Below are positions 1-12,496 of a DNA stretch of 60,426 bases, one piece after another. The DNA is taken from positions 1 through 60,426 of the forward strand of contig JADGJG010000047.1 of assembly GCA_027596195.1 (NCBI GenBank), written 5' to 3'. The notes under the pieces are model-generated. The model had not been told where the DNA came from. It saw nothing but the letters and a program-made list of their open reading frames with translations, and did no database searches. Within the stretch, counting starts at the first letter, position 1. Every line of letters begins with the position of its first letter. Made by a program: the position numbers and the translations under genes. Source of the DNA: Podochytrium sp. JEL0797. Its lineage: Eukaryota > Chytridiomycota > Chytridiomycetes > Chytridiales > Chytriomycetaceae.

Positions 1-277
1 CGGAAACGATTCGAATTGAAGATGAGTCATCTATTTTTTCTCAAAGATTTACATATCTGACAATTCCGAAACGCTCTTCTTTTTCAAAAAATACAGTAGT
101 CCCGCGTCATCATGCTCCCTGGCGTCACAATGCGATGCACCTCTGGGAGCTCAGTCGCTGGGATCGAGGAGACGGGTTTGCCAACGAATTTGGCGAGGAG
201 AGATTCGGTGGCAGCAGCTGGATTCATCGATCAGTTTTTTTTTTTTTTTTGAACTCCATTTCGCCACTCACGTTTCA
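1..277. other. Left-edge non-coding stretch
   Basis: No coding exon is supported here. The stretch ends just before the TMA16 start codon and should hold its promoter and 5' leader. A pure T run lies at about 235-250. The left neighbour, if it reaches the window, is not recognisable. Confidence 0.4.
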
Positions 278-1342
278 ATGCCCAACAACAAGAAGCACAA
301 AGTCAGCAAGATCAAGGTACTGAAAAGCCCTTATCCGTTCACCAGAGGGCTGTTGGCACCTGGGAATCACCGCCTGGATGTCCCAACGGATCGATGAGCT
401 AACATCAACCCAGCCACACCCGTCGCCATTCCCAACGTCTACTCACTTTTTGAAATCCAAAACAGGGCGCCGAATCGGCACACCCATATTCCCGCAAAGC
501 CGGACAAATGCGGAGAGCTTATGCTCGTGAAGAGAAGGTCGAAAAGCTCAAAACCAACAAGGACGCCGATAGAACGAGAGAAGGTGATCGAATGATATTC
601 GCTGTACTCTCAAGTAGTTGTATCTAACCGATTATCAACGGAACGAATTCCCTCCAGTCGATCGCTTGGTTTGGTTCAAATACGCAATGCCGGATGATGT
701 GGATGTCGCGACTCCCGAGATGGTCCATGATCTGATTGACCAGTTGAGTGCTGGCTGTGATTCTGTTGACCGTTTCGTCGCTCGATGAATTCTGGAACAT
801 CTGTTCAAGCGGAAGCCTGTCGATTCCGTTACGAGATTTGGCTTGAATTTATGTTTTTTGGATGCGAGCTGTGGATTGTGCGTATTTACCTGGACTCACT
901 TCCTCGGCGCGACCGCGAGAGTCGAGAGATAATGCCGCATCGATATTCCGAATCTCAACCCCCTCTCCGCACTCCCTTCCTCGACCTTACATAAATTACC
1001 ACTCTTACACTCTCTCAAATCAGATACATCCACCGCTACTCTGACGAAATCGAAGAACTCAAATCGCAAATCCGCCCGAACCGACTCAAACCGGCAAAAA
1101 TCGCCATGTACGAGCTGCTGATGGGGAAGGACAAGCACGAATACGACACGGGAATGAAGATGCCGAATCTTACGGATGCAGCGAATGTGGTGCGTTTGCG
1201 CCGGTGGGAGGGAGATTATAACGGAATCAGTGCTGTCAAGATGGTTTCTGTGGTGGCGTCCAAGAAGCCGGTTGCAGCAGCTGCTGCTGATGTTGCAGTG
1301 GAAGCGAGTGTGAAGGAGAGCGAGGAACCCATGAAGGAATAA
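278..1342 (+). CDS. TMA16: TMA16-like ribosome-biogenesis/translation-associated protein
   Basis: Four exons fit (278-316, 466-583, 658-742, 1024-1342). The protein opens MPNNKKHKVSKIK and continues GAESAHPYSRKAGQMRRAYA, the HPYSRKA signature of the TMA16/C4orf43 family. Exon 3 carries VDRLVWFKYAM and exon 4 YIHRYSDEIEELK, followed by a conserved PNLTDAANVVRLRRWEGDY segment. TMA16 is a small nuclear/nucleolar protein that binds late pre-60S ribosomal particles. Introns are GT-AG; the third uses a gttgag donor. The Ala/Val/Glu-rich tail after about residue 150 is not conserved. Family identity is firm; the exact exon 3/4 join is inferred from reading phase. Confidence 0.9.
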
Positions 1343-1500
1343 AGACCGTGTTTTTGCGAAGTTTTTTGTCAGTTGCGAAAAAGGGGCGGCCAAAAACATC
1401 GGACAAAACAACAGCCAGACCCCACTTACTGCCCCAATACCCACCTCGTTAGACTGGAAAATCACCAGCATATACTCTCATCAACCACCCTCTGTACTCG

Positions 1501-4500
1501 ATGGACAGCTCGCTTGGGTTGGACGACAACGACCTGGACCGCTTGGAGAGGGAACTGGAGGTATAATACCTGTTACTCCTTCGTATTTACCTTACTATTA
1601 GTCCTAATACGTTGCTATATCCTCTTGGATGGATAGAACGACATCCTGGGTCTCTCTGCTTCGCCCTCTGCGGATCCCTCGCACTCTTCGCTTTCGCTTT
1701 CAACACAGCGCCGCTTCGACAATTCGCTGAGCTTCTCGTTTGGTCTCGACTCTCTTCTGGTCGACCAATCCGCAGACCACAAAAAACCAACTTCGGATGC
1801 GAAAATTCCAAATCTTGGACAAAGCGCAAATATTCTCAACACGTCCACACAAGGCTTTCCACCTCAGATCCTCACAAACAGATCTGCTAACCAGTACAGG
1901 CGGGAATTATCACCATCGAATTCACCCGACCTCCGCAGACGCTCTCTCACAACCCCGTCGCGTTCGCCGTCGCCACTGCGTAGATTGTCCTCCGTACCAA
2001 ACCACAGTCCCATCCGCGAAGCCCATTCGTCTTTCTCAGAATCAATCGACAGATTGCTGCAAGAACCGCTGCGGAATGTGTCCCCGAACGCGTCAACCAC
2101 TTCGTTGATGAATCAATTGAAACAAACTGCTCCCTCGGCTTCCGCGTCGAGAAATTCAATCGGGGCACCTGCGACGCGGTTGTCGCGAGATTCTGGGTTT
2201 GGATCGTCATATTCGCCAGCTACTGTAGCGGCTCCCACTCAACAACCAACCTCCGTATACGACCAATCCCTGTCTGCATCGTCCACGCAAATGTACCAAC
2301 GCCAGCAAGTTCAGCGCGAACGTCTTGCAAGCACTGAACGACAACTCATGTCATCTGTCGGCTCTGTCGCCATGGGAGATTTGGGGACCATCCCGCGCTC
2401 ACTCGCGAATTCCTCCTCATCCGTTCGTTCTCCCTCGCGCGAGAGTGAATTGCGGAAACGAGCCGAAAGCGCTTCACCGGAAAGAGGGCGAATTGGATCG
2501 AATATTTCCAAACCTGGAATTACGGGTGGGACCTTGGGAATACAGTCTTCCACGCCCGCGATTCGAGTCGCGGAGCACACGGCAGCGCCTCTGTACGCGT
2601 CTCAACCGACAAATTCACCGAAACGTCGATCCACGATTCAGAGTTTCGAGCCCCTCATTTCAGTCGCATCGGGAGCTCAGCAGGAGCAGGCGCGCCGAGC
2701 GAGCGTCCAAACTCCAACCATGGTGACGCAGCCGCAATCTAACGTCACGGCAACTCGAAATTCTATTAGCTTGTTGCCTGCTTCTTCTGCACCGTGGAAT
2801 CGCGATCGTGCTGTTTCATCGGATTTTGGGCGTCAAACTCCGACCTCGTCGCCCAAACGCAACATTTCGGAATACTTTGGAGTATCTCCGAAACATGTAT
2901 CCGAGAGATCTCATGAACCAGTTACGTCGAGTTTTTGATTTTCTGGTATTTCTCGTTGTTGACATTTTTGCGCAGACTCTTGCAACGAAACCCGCCACTC
3001 TCACTGCACCCTTGGCATCCACGCACGCAAAAAGCGCGTCCCTTATACCTGTCACTTCTTCCGCCCAACAACCTTCCATATCGAGCCAAAGACCAGTCAC
3101 GACGAAACCCGCCAATCTCATCGCCACCTTGACACCCACTCACGCAAAAAGTGCGTCCCACATCCCCATCACTTCCTCCTCGCGGAATCCCCTCATGTCG
3201 ACCCAAACTCAAGCTGCGATCAGCCGCGGCCTCGATTTGAATCCCGATTTTTCCGACACGTACGAACACGAATTCAGTCAATTGATTCGTGACGAAATCG
3301 CACACGCAGAGTCTACCCTGGTATTTCTTGCTATCTCGATTCACGTGCACATTTTATTCTCGATTTTGACCGACCCCAACATCAGGACTCGACTCAAAAC
3401 ACGCCAACTCCAAACCAAACCGCCCCAACTCCACACTCGAAACCTTCCCTCTCGTCCTCCCAAAACTATCTCCAAACAATTCCACCCCGCGCCCCCTCCA
3501 TTTCCACCATCCCTCGTGACGTTTCCCGCTCCCACTCGCGCAGTCCCTCTCGCCCCACTTTGAGCCCCGACTACGACGAGCGCCCAGCCATCAGTTTAAA
3601 CCCTTCCCTTGGTATACTGGCCCGCCCGGACCCCATCGACACGCCTTCCAGGAGCAGATCCACGTCGCGCAACAGACTGAATCACAACAGTGGTGGTGAC
3701 GCGTCCATGTCGAGCATGTGGGCAGAAGTTGATATCGGGTTCTCAGACGGAGAAGAAGCCAATGCGCGGATGCCAAGCAGGGACAGGACTCCCTATCGAG
3801 ACTCTGTTTCTTCCCAGCAGCCATCTCGCCTCGAAATGACGGAGAATACCGAACGACGATCGCGTTCACCGTCTCGTACTGCACTGAACACCGCTCCTAC
3901 CACCACCAGTCACCCAATCCGTTCTTTATCCGCATCACGCTCCCCTTCACGTCCCACACTCACCCCCGACTACGACTCCCGCGCCGCAACCACCGCGTCC
4001 GCGAATAGCATTCGCGATTCTTCTCGCGACACGAACCGAAGCTTGTCTCCCACAAAGTCTACCACCAGCGGCGCATCGGCTGGAAAGTTTGGATCCGTTG
4101 GGTACATCCCCGTTGCACGTGCGGCAAGCGCGAACGTTGCGGAACGAAGGGATTCGAATCGTGGGAGCACGTGGGGAAGTGTACCGGATGTTCGATACGA
4201 AAGCACCGGTGCTATTCACGATTCAAATCGAGCCGCGAAGGAAGGAGTAGACGAAGGTGATAGAAGAAACAGCGTTTGGGAAAGTACTCCCGAATTACGA
4301 TACCAAAGCACTGGAGCGCTCCACACTTCCCACCCGCAACACCCCAAGCAGCTCCCCCCTCAACCCAAACTGCACAAGAGCGTGTCGCTCGATCGAAGCT
4401 CGTCTCAACCGCGACTCCGCAGCAGAAGCCCACTTTCTCGCACCATCGGAATCGATGACCAAAGTGAACCCGAAAACCTGGCCAACATGTCCCCGTTGCG

Positions 4501-7487
4501 CAATGACGACAGTTTCCACATCCCACATCAAGCGTCTCAATTCTCGAAACCACCGCTTCCACCTCCCATCAACACAACAATCACACCCACTACTCTCTCT
4601 GCAGTCCCTCTTTCTGCAACCTCCCGCCAAAGCTCACACTACAGCCTCGCGAGTAGTGTTGCCAGTTCGACCCCGAACCTTGCTGAGCTCGCGAACCCGC
4701 GCGTGAAGGGGAGCCACATGAACTTGAGCGAGCAGGGACACCACATGATTCCGAGCGTGGTGGACAAGGTGGAAGCTGGGGGTGTGAGGAAACGCGTGTC
4801 GCAGTTGCCAGAGGATGAAGGAACTCGCGGTGAGGGAGCTTTTTTCGATTCAGTTTCGCACTCTCTGATTTTCTGACATGTTTCCAATCACAGCGGTCGT
4901 CACGGCTCTCCGCACACTCCAAGAAAAAGTTTCGAAACTCGAACTCGACAAAACAACCCTCGAAACAGACCTCCGGACGACCCAAACACTGCTCCACCGC
5001 GAAAGAAGCCGCGGAACGAGCACCCAACCAGTATCATCTGTCGACTGCGCATTTGAGAATACTGCAACTTCTACTCAACGAGAATCTTTTACACCCTCTC
5101 ACCACTACAATATGTTTCAATCCCACGGAGACCTCCTTCCGCAACCCCCTCCACGCCGCGAAATGAACTCGGAAAGCGTGTACCAATCGCATGGAAACCT
5201 TTCCCCCAAACTCGACCCACAGACCCGACAAGATCCCATATTCCAATCGCACGGCGACTTTGTCGCGCCTTCAGCACCGCAACCACCCTCCGAGTACGTT
5301 TTCCAATCACACGGGGAGTTGTTTGACCCCGATATGGGAATCGGGAGGCGGGTGGAGGTTCCGCCGACGAGGGATTCTGAACAGGGACGGGAGAGACAGG
5401 GGTCCGCAGGAGTGGGAATGTATCGGCAAGAGAATGGTGGTGTGTCTGAAACTGCCACTCCGACTCTACGACGGGTTGAGTCTCGCGGTATGAGGGACGA
5501 AGGGTTTGAATATTCTCAAAAATTTGGTACGTTTTTCCCGCGCAACTCCTGCACTTCTCCTTTGGCTGATTTCGCGGTAAAACCCCAGCCCTCGAAACCG
5601 AACTCGAATCGACCAAGCGCAAAGCATTCATACTCGAACGCCAACTCGACCGATTCCGTGACCTCCAACACCTCACAGCGTCTGAACGCGATGAAGCGAT
5701 TTTGGAACTCAACCTGCTAAAGGAAGAGATTCGACTCGGTGAGAGTCGCGTTTCGCCTCGGTCTCCAAGAGTGAGACCGCGGTCAAGGTCGCGGGATGCG
5801 GTGAGGAGTAGCAGGGGAGGTTCGAGTCAACCACATTGGACGGTTCCCGAGAAGAAAAAGTATACCCAAGATGAGTCCGGTGTCGAAGGGGATCAAGAAG
5901 ACTTGGAATCGTCCCCCGCCGTTCCGCACCCCCATTCAAAATCGTCACCCCCTTTGTGTACCTCAACTCAACCGCGATACAAAACTCCCGCCAGCGTGAC
6001 CGAGGAGAGCTTTTTGGAAAAGGAGGATGTGGACGGGTTGTTGAGTGAGATTGAGTTTGTGCGCAAAAGGGGGAAAGATGGGCATGTGAGAGTTGTGGCG
6101 ACTGCGAGAAGTGGTCAAAAAGGTGGGAGGGGGCGGGAGGCGAGTTCTTCGGGTCCTGCGAGATCTCGACCGATTGGTGGTGGCGGTTCTTCGAATGCTG
6201 ATCACTCTCATCCGGTAAATTGTTGATATTTATCGTTACGCGCTGTCTAAGCAGCTACGAAAACACAGGATCCTCAATGGAAACGAATCGATCCTGCTCG
6301 GCCACCCCTTTCACTCCCCTCCTCGTCGCAGAACGTGCACTCAACAAAGTCGCCTTCCCACAATCGATCCCTGTCGAAATCCAAAACTCATTCCGCTGCG
6401 GCTGGAGATGCGGAGTACGCGCGAGAGATGCCTTTCATTGTTGGAACGGTAACGTTGATTATGCTCCTCGCCCTCGTCTCTCGCTCTCGCACTCATTGAT
6501 TTTGCAGAGTACAAACAAGTCACACTCCGTCACAGCCAATCTGCAAACCGTGTACGCCTTGCTGAAGGCGCATAACCCAGCCTTGTGCTCTGTATGCACG
6601 CGGCGAAAGAAGGAAGCCGCAGGTAACCAACGTCTAAAATCGATAAACGTTTCTCAATCCGAAATCAGATTCCGCGCGTTCCCACTCCCCGAGCCACTCA
6701 CGCAGCGGCAGTACTGCTGCCTCCGAAGACCACGCGCATCATCACCAGAAAATAGCTGAAGCGAGTTCGGGACTCAAGGAGACGGAGAAGCTCAAGAGTG
6801 TGTTGGGAACGTTCCAAAAGGATTTCAGCCGCTTGAAAGTGTGAGTTTGTTCATAACTGATAATCGATGAACTAAATTCACCATGTTATCAATAGACACT
6901 ATCAAAGCTTGGTTCGATATTACGATTCGGTCGCGGAAGAGATTTCGCGAGCCAGACGGACGCATCCGGCCTCGAAAGTGGATAAGGCACGACTCCATGA
7001 GATTGGGAAGGAGTTGAAGGAAGTGATTCGGAGTATGGAAGCGAAGGTACACCAAATCCGTTCTCATATTTTGCATTCTTGACGCGAGAAACAAAAGGGC
7101 GACCAAATCTCGATTCTGCGAGAAATCATTGCAACGTCAGAGGAATCGATCCCCCCGGTTGCCAAGAACTCGAGACAGGCATCCTCTTCAAAGCCGCCGT
7201 CAACAACGCGCCGCTCCGCAACCCCCACACCTCGAAACAAGTACGGAACGCATGAAAGCCAATTTGCGGGACTATCACACAAACACGCGTCTGCCCCAAC
7301 TCGAATCAACTCGAATGAATTCGAATCCGACACGGATGACGCGGAACATATGCAACGCGGAAGGAATGCGCGTGAATCGACGCGTTCGCGGCAGGAGAGC
7401 ATGAGTCCCACGAAAAAGTTGGCGAGTTTGACGCTGCTCCGCAGCAGCATGAAGGTGCAGAGGGCGTTTGGGGATGCCATGAAGTGA
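1501..7487 (+). CDS. Cep57-like centrosome/spindle-pole protein, Ser-rich
   Basis: About eleven exons join in frame from MDSSLGLDDNDLDRLEREL to LASLTLLRSSMKVQRAFG. The N-terminal two thirds is Ser/Pro/Arg-rich and disordered, with several internal duplications. A short coiled coil starts near 4895 (VVTALRTLQEKVSKLELDK), which resembles the Cep57 centrosome-localisation domain (ALKNLQEKIRRLELER in animals). It resumes near 5590 (RKAFILERQLDRFRDLQ). Exons at 6400-6620 encode MPFIVGTSTNKSHSVTANLQ and ALLKAHNPALCSVC, the signature of the Cep57 microtubule-binding domain, which fungal spindle-pole protein Ppc89 shares. A helical C-terminus follows (QKDFSRLKVHYQSLVRYYDS). The likely role is as a centrosome/basal-body or spindle-pole scaffold that contacts microtubules. 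It is much longer than animal Cep57 because of the disordered N-terminus. The domain call is by motif memory, not a profile search. Confidence 0.75.
5113..5320 (+). repeat. Four QSHG[D/N/E] peptide repeats in the Cep57-like gene
   Basis: Within one exon the peptide motif [F/Y]-Q-S-H-G-[D/N/E] occurs four times at intervals of about 20 residues: MFQSHGDLLP, VYQSHGNLSP, IFQSHGDFVA and VFQSHGELFD. The linkers are Pro-rich and unconserved. This looks like an array of short linear binding motifs rather than a folded domain. Confidence 0.85.
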
Positions 7488-7639
7488 ATTTGTCTGATTG
7501 TTTATTTTGTTTTTTTGGTGAAGGAGAAGAAGTTCTTTTTTTGGACACGTTTTGCACTTCAACAAGTGAGAATTTTAGAAAATTCCATTTGATTTCGGCG
7601 ACGCCCAGGCTGCACCCGAGCCCCTCTCTTTTGCCCGCC

Positions 7640-9700
7640 ATGCTCGACATTCCCGAAGACTTTCCTTGGAAGGCTGTCGTACTTCTTCTGTTGACGGTCA
7701 TGCCTGAGGTGGGTGCGAATCGCCTGGTTGGAGAGCAGTCGCTGAACCTCAACACAGGTCATGATCCATTCGATGCTTTCCCCAACATATCCATACATGG
7801 TCAAACATCTACTACCAGACGAAGATCGCATTGGTTACTATGCAGGGTTGTTGCAGGTGAATCCATTGAATCCAGTGGCGTACGACCCCCTACTCACCTC
7901 AAACGTCGAATCCTCCCACCCCCCGACACTTCCTAAAGTCGGCGTATTTTATGCCAACAATCGTCTGTGCTCCTGTGATGGGCTTCCTGTCAGACAAATA
8001 CGGGCGAAAGGTGCGTTGTGGGGGCTCTGAATGCGAATGCGAATGGTGTTTGACATGTTCGGTGTTCCAAACAGCCCGTCCTCTTGGCCGGATTGGCCGG
8101 TTACGGATGTGGGACCATGTTACTCGGCCTGTCAACCACCTTCAATGCATCCCTCTTCAGCCTATTCTTTACGGGCTGTTTTGCCGGAAACACTATCGTG
8201 GCAAAAGGAATGATTGGCGAACTCACCAAAGACGATCGCGCACGTGCCCTGGGTTATTCGTGGTACGGCATCGTGTATGGAATCTGCGGTGTTCTCGGTG
8301 CAATTATGGGCGGATATCTGGCAGATCCAATCTTGTTTATCGGCGTTCCCGTTCTCGAGCAGCGGCCGTATCTCCTCGCGTGTTCACTTGGGGTCTTGAC
8401 TGCTGCCACGGCCGGAGGAATTGTCTATTTAATGCTGGAGCAAACTCAAGCCGTTGAGTACAATCCGGTTTCGAAGGACGCGGTCGATTCCAAAGTCATG
8501 TTTGACGCGTCAATCACCGAGGAACCCATCGGTCAACATACGCCGTCCATCAGCTCCGAGGGGACTCGAAGAAGAACTTCTGGGCAAGAATTGGATATCA
8601 CTGACTCTGTCGAAATGGAGACCATGGAGTCTGCATTGGCTGCGCGAAAGGAAAAACATACTCTCTCTGAATTCGACAATGAAGACGACGAGTCTGAAAT
8701 GGGACAGCATTGGAACGAGGATGATTCTTATCGAGGCGATTTCTACAAAAACCACATTCGGCCATATCTCAATCTTTTGACGCGAAAAACCATCGTTCCG
8801 TTATCTCTCTACGCGCTTTGTGAGTCCCATGCCGAATTTTTCGAATTATCAAGGACTCATAATTCGATTTTAGTCGCCCTGTCGAATGCCGTCTTTTTGA
8901 CCGCGTTATCGCTCATCGCCGCCGCCCCGATCTCAAAAGGCGGATACAACCTCAGCCAACGCGTCGCCTTTTGGTCAATGGGCGGATACGCGGCTGTCAA
9001 GATTCTCGTGAAGGGATTCTACTACAAAACGAACGCCCTTTTTGGTACAAAGTGGACGTATCGTTTGGGCGTGTTTGTCATGGTCCCTGCGGTCCTTCTC
9101 GTCCCTGCCCGGCTTGGATTGAATTGGAACGCGTACCAGTCGAGCCTTGCGACACTCCTGTCCGACTCAACCAACAACACCTCCGTGGCCGTTGCTACGC
9201 CGTCACTATCCGCCGCGAACGGAACCATTGTTGCGGGATTGAAGGAAGGCGTCTCGCTGATTGCGCGATCCTTTTCGAGCATTGGAAACAAAATCCACGA
9301 TGGGGGATACGAAGTTCCCGTTGCGGGGTTAGTTGTTTTGACTTCGATCATGGGATTCGGGGACGGCTTGACGTATCTGTCAGTTGTGATGGTAAGACGT
9401 GGTAGCAACCAGGAAGCGGTGTACTAAACTCTCATGTTTACAGCTTATCACAGATTCTGTTCCCGAAACACAATACGGGCTGATACATGGGCTGGGCGGG
9501 TGTTTGGCGTCAATTGTACGGACAATTGGTGAGTTTCAAATCCAACTGGAACTGTAACGTCACTTCTGCTTACCTCAAATTCTGCAACAGGGCCGACATT
9601 GGGTGGAATCCTGTGGGAAACAGGAGGTGCGAATTGGGTTGTGTTTGCGGTCACGGCGACGATTCTGATGTTCAATCTCTGTTTATCGCTCCTTGTGTAG
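7640..9700 (+). CDS. Major facilitator superfamily transporter (YCR023C/ZIFL-like)
   Basis: Seven or so exons join to a multi-spanning membrane protein starting MLDIPEDFPWKAVVLLLLTV. Exon 2 gives PYMVKHLLPDEDRIGYYAGL and exon 3 ends in MGFLSDKYGRK, the MFS loop 2-3 signature (G-x-L-S-D-x-x-G-R-K). TM4-6 follow (ARALGYSWYGIVYGICGVLG). A charged cytoplasmic loop of about 120 residues separates the halves (about 8455-8770). The C-half ends GPTLGGILWETGGANWVV, a conserved late-MFS motif, which confirms the last intron (GT at 9531, AG near 9591). The closest remembered families are yeast YCR023C and plant ZIF-like carriers; the substrate cannot be read from sequence. It is convergent with the chitinase-like gene, leaving 96 bp between the stops. 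Confidence 0.85.
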
Positions 9701-9796
9701 AGAGAATTGCATGGCAATAAATAATAACCAAATTAACTGCTGGTTTATTTCTATTTACAACATGCAATATCAACCATAAATGGTGACCCAATCGCG

Positions 9797-11772
9797 TTAC
9801 ACTGCAGTTCCGTCAAGGCAGTCATCGTCGGCGGGTTCAGTTTCCTCATCACAGTCTTCGTTCGAATCATTTTCCTCATCACAATCTTCGCTCGAATCAT
9901 CTTCCTCTGTGCAGTCCTCTGAGGCATCCGGCTCCTCCTCGCAATCGTCCGTTTGCGGTGGTAAGAAATTCGGAGTCGAGCCGGAAGCTGTTGCTGGTGG
10001 AATATTGGACAGTGGTCGCAGCGGAGTGGGTCCCAGGAGAATGTTGGAAGTCGGGATGGATGGCAAAGGAGCGGCGGGTGCAGCTTGAATCGGTGCTGAA
10101 ACTGCAGGAGGAATCGGTGCAACCATACCGGGGGAATGCGAAGTACTTGGGCTCGCGATAGAGCTTGATAGTAGTGTAGTAATCGCTACGGCAACAGTGG
10201 TGGTAGGTGGTGAGGTGGCCAAAGTCGCAGAACGTGAAAGCGAGGGAATCACACCATTGCAACGCGCAGCGCCAGGCAAAATAGCCGCACAAACTTGCTG
10301 AGCCAATCTAGACGCGTCAATGTTGTTTGGCTGTCCGGCAGAACCCGTCGGTGCACTGTTTTGCGATTTGAAGAGTTCCCAAAAGAATCCACCATTCGTC
10401 GCGCAAGACGGAACCGCTTGAAGAATGGACGACAGATCCGTTTGCGTAAGTGGCAACTGATGAACAGCATCTATTGTCGCGTCTGGATAAGCCGGTTGTC
10501 CCACTTCATACCCAACGCGAGCGGGGATTCCAGCCGCGGCATAAGTGTCCATGTAGAACTTGACTTGGCCCGCCAAGTCACAATCCGAAGTAGTGGCCGG
10601 GCATTCATAGTACTGATTGTTGGATGACAGGTCGTAACTCATGACGTTGATTCCACCAGCATTGGCTCCCGTGGCCATGAACGCTACAACGTCGGGAAAC
10701 CAGAGATTGGAGAAGTACCAGAGCCCTTTGAGGTTTCCACCCCACCACTTGGAAGACCATGCTCCAGCAGCGCCAGCGGCAGTGGAGAGCTTGCAGGAGG
10801 GGTATGCCGATTTGATCACATTCATGATATCGTACGCAATCGCGGAATATTTGTACACCGTTTGATCGAGCGTAAAGGGTCCAGTCCCCGTACCGTTGCG
10901 GAAAGTATCGGCTGCAGTTTTTGAGTCAATTTTGGGCATTTTTTGAGATGGAATCAAAAGCAAAAGCGTCTCTCACCATGCCAAATCTCCTCATAATCCA
11001 GATCCACGCCATCCAGCCCAAGATCCTTGGCCAAATACACAAAATCGGCATACGGATCACGGTTCTGTTGCGCCCAGTATCCAGACCCGGGAACAATAAC
11101 GCCGGTACCATCCACCGGATCCTTGACCTGAGCACCGTTCAACATTTCGGGGTGCCACTGAACCGCGTTTCCTTTGGCACCCTGAACGACCTGCGCCTGC
11201 GCAGCTTTCCAAGTATCCGTTTGAGCCGGCTCTGGGAAGACGACGAAATCGGACAGCGTGGTATTTGCGGTCTCCGACTCGCACGTGTAACACCACATGT
11301 TAGACTCATTGCACCCGGCTGCCGAGCCACCTCCATACTGCTGAATCTTCCAGTAGTTTGGACCAGTGCTGAACGAACCGATCGAGTATTTGGCGTAAAA
11401 GTAAGGGAAGCAGTTGAAGTTCCATCCCCCCATCGATAAAAAGACTTCGACTCCGCCGGCTTGGAGCTGCGCCACAGCAGTCTTGACTGCAGAGAATCCG
11501 TAATCGCCCGTGTTGGAGTACCCGATATCGGAATATTGCAGAGTGTTTGAGCCCGGCAAATAAACCATGGTGGGCGCGACAAATGAAAGCACGACGCGGT
11601 TGATTGGCAGTGTGGCGGCGGAAGATACAAGTGCAGCAAGTTTGGCTGGTCCATCGGTGGGGTTCAAGAGAAGATATCCGGCAGCCACTTTGTCGCCTGC
11701 GACGGGTGGAGTGGCAAGTGCTGTCACGGTTGCGATAACTGAGAAAGTTGTTGCTGCTGAGGAAAGTCGCAT
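9797..11772 (-). CDS. Secreted GH18 chitinase-like protein with acidic Cys-repeat tail
   Basis: Two exons are joined by a short intron at about 10900-10955. The N-terminus (MRLSSAATTFSVIATVTALA) is a signal peptide. The GH18 hallmarks are VEVFLSMGGWNF (SxGG) and the catalytic DGVDLDYEEIWH (DxxDxDxE, with the acid Glu present). Exon 2 supplies the rest of the barrel (GGINVMSYDLSSNNQYYE and GFFWELFKSQN), so an active chitin- or N-acetylglucosamine-directed hydrolase is likely. A Ser/Thr/Pro linker of about 110 residues follows. The last 50 residues are almost all Asp/Glu/Ser with five Cys about every ten residues, encoded by a 30-bp tandem repeat. No carbohydrate-binding module or GPI signal is visible. 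The likely role is cell-wall remodelling or chitin degradation outside the cell. Confidence 0.85.
9841..9960 (-). repeat. 30-bp coding minisatellite, four units
   Basis: Four consecutive 30-bp units lie in register at 9841-9870, 9871-9900, 9901-9930 and 9931-9960. The first two differ at only two positions; the last two are more diverged. Each encodes a decapeptide of the form C-[D/E/T]-E-E-x-D-x-x-E-D, which spaces Cys residues ten apart in the tail of the GH18 protein. Confidence 0.85.
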
Positions 11773-12496
11773 GTTTTTTGGGAGATCAATATTGTGAAAA
11801 GCCGGAGGCGCGTATTAGATTTTGTGGGTTTGGAATGAGATTCTCCGAAATGAGAAGTTTCGCGTGTCTTCAAAAAAATTTCATTGTGTCTTGGCGCAAA
11901 CAAATCGCCCAGTGCATAAATTCAAATCGCAAATCTCGATTGCTTCACCTATCTCTCTAGTTTGCAACGCGAAGAATATATATTTTTTAAAGCGTTTGCA
12001 CAAATCCTTCAAGAAATAATGGGTGTTGTGGATGACATCCAAACTCATGGCCACTTGGTACGTGTTGCCGCGGCTGCAAAAAAAAAAAAAAATCCGGAAA
12101 TCATGAGGGAGTGATAGATGACTGCTTACCATCGCATTTGAAGGATTTGCGCACTTGTAGACGCGTGCTTGAGGTCACTTTCATAGGGCGCATTTCACCA
12201 AAATAGTGAGGGGGGTGGGGAAGGATTTAACACACAGAAGTCGAGAGGGGTGTGTGGAACCAGTGGGGGTGGTAGTGGTGATGGTGTGAGCTCCCCGTCC
12301 TCGATTTCCTCGTGACTGCGTTTCATTTTGAGATGGAATTCGAATGACTTATCCCCCCTCCGTATCTAGAGAAAAAAAGAAAAAGGAGCAAGGCAATCAC
12401 CTCCGAATCAAGAACAAAATTTATACGCAAAAGACGCGCAGAAACAAAAGCAAACCCAATCCCCCATACTCACTTCACCAACCATACCCCGCAAAA
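11773..12496. other. Intergenic region, chitinase promoter side
   Basis: This is 724 bp between the minus-strand start of the GH18 gene and the minus-strand stop of the RdRP gene. It should hold the GH18 promoter near 11773-12100 and the RdRP 3' end near 12350-12496. An AT-rich run (about 11975-11990), a poly-A run (about 12077-12090) and GT-rich simple sequence (about 12260-12290) are visible. No further exon is supported. Confidence 0.5.

Noticed and set aside
9022..9408. Long open frame opposite the MFS transporter
   Set aside because: It lies wholly antisense to a well-supported membrane-protein exon and shows no family motif.
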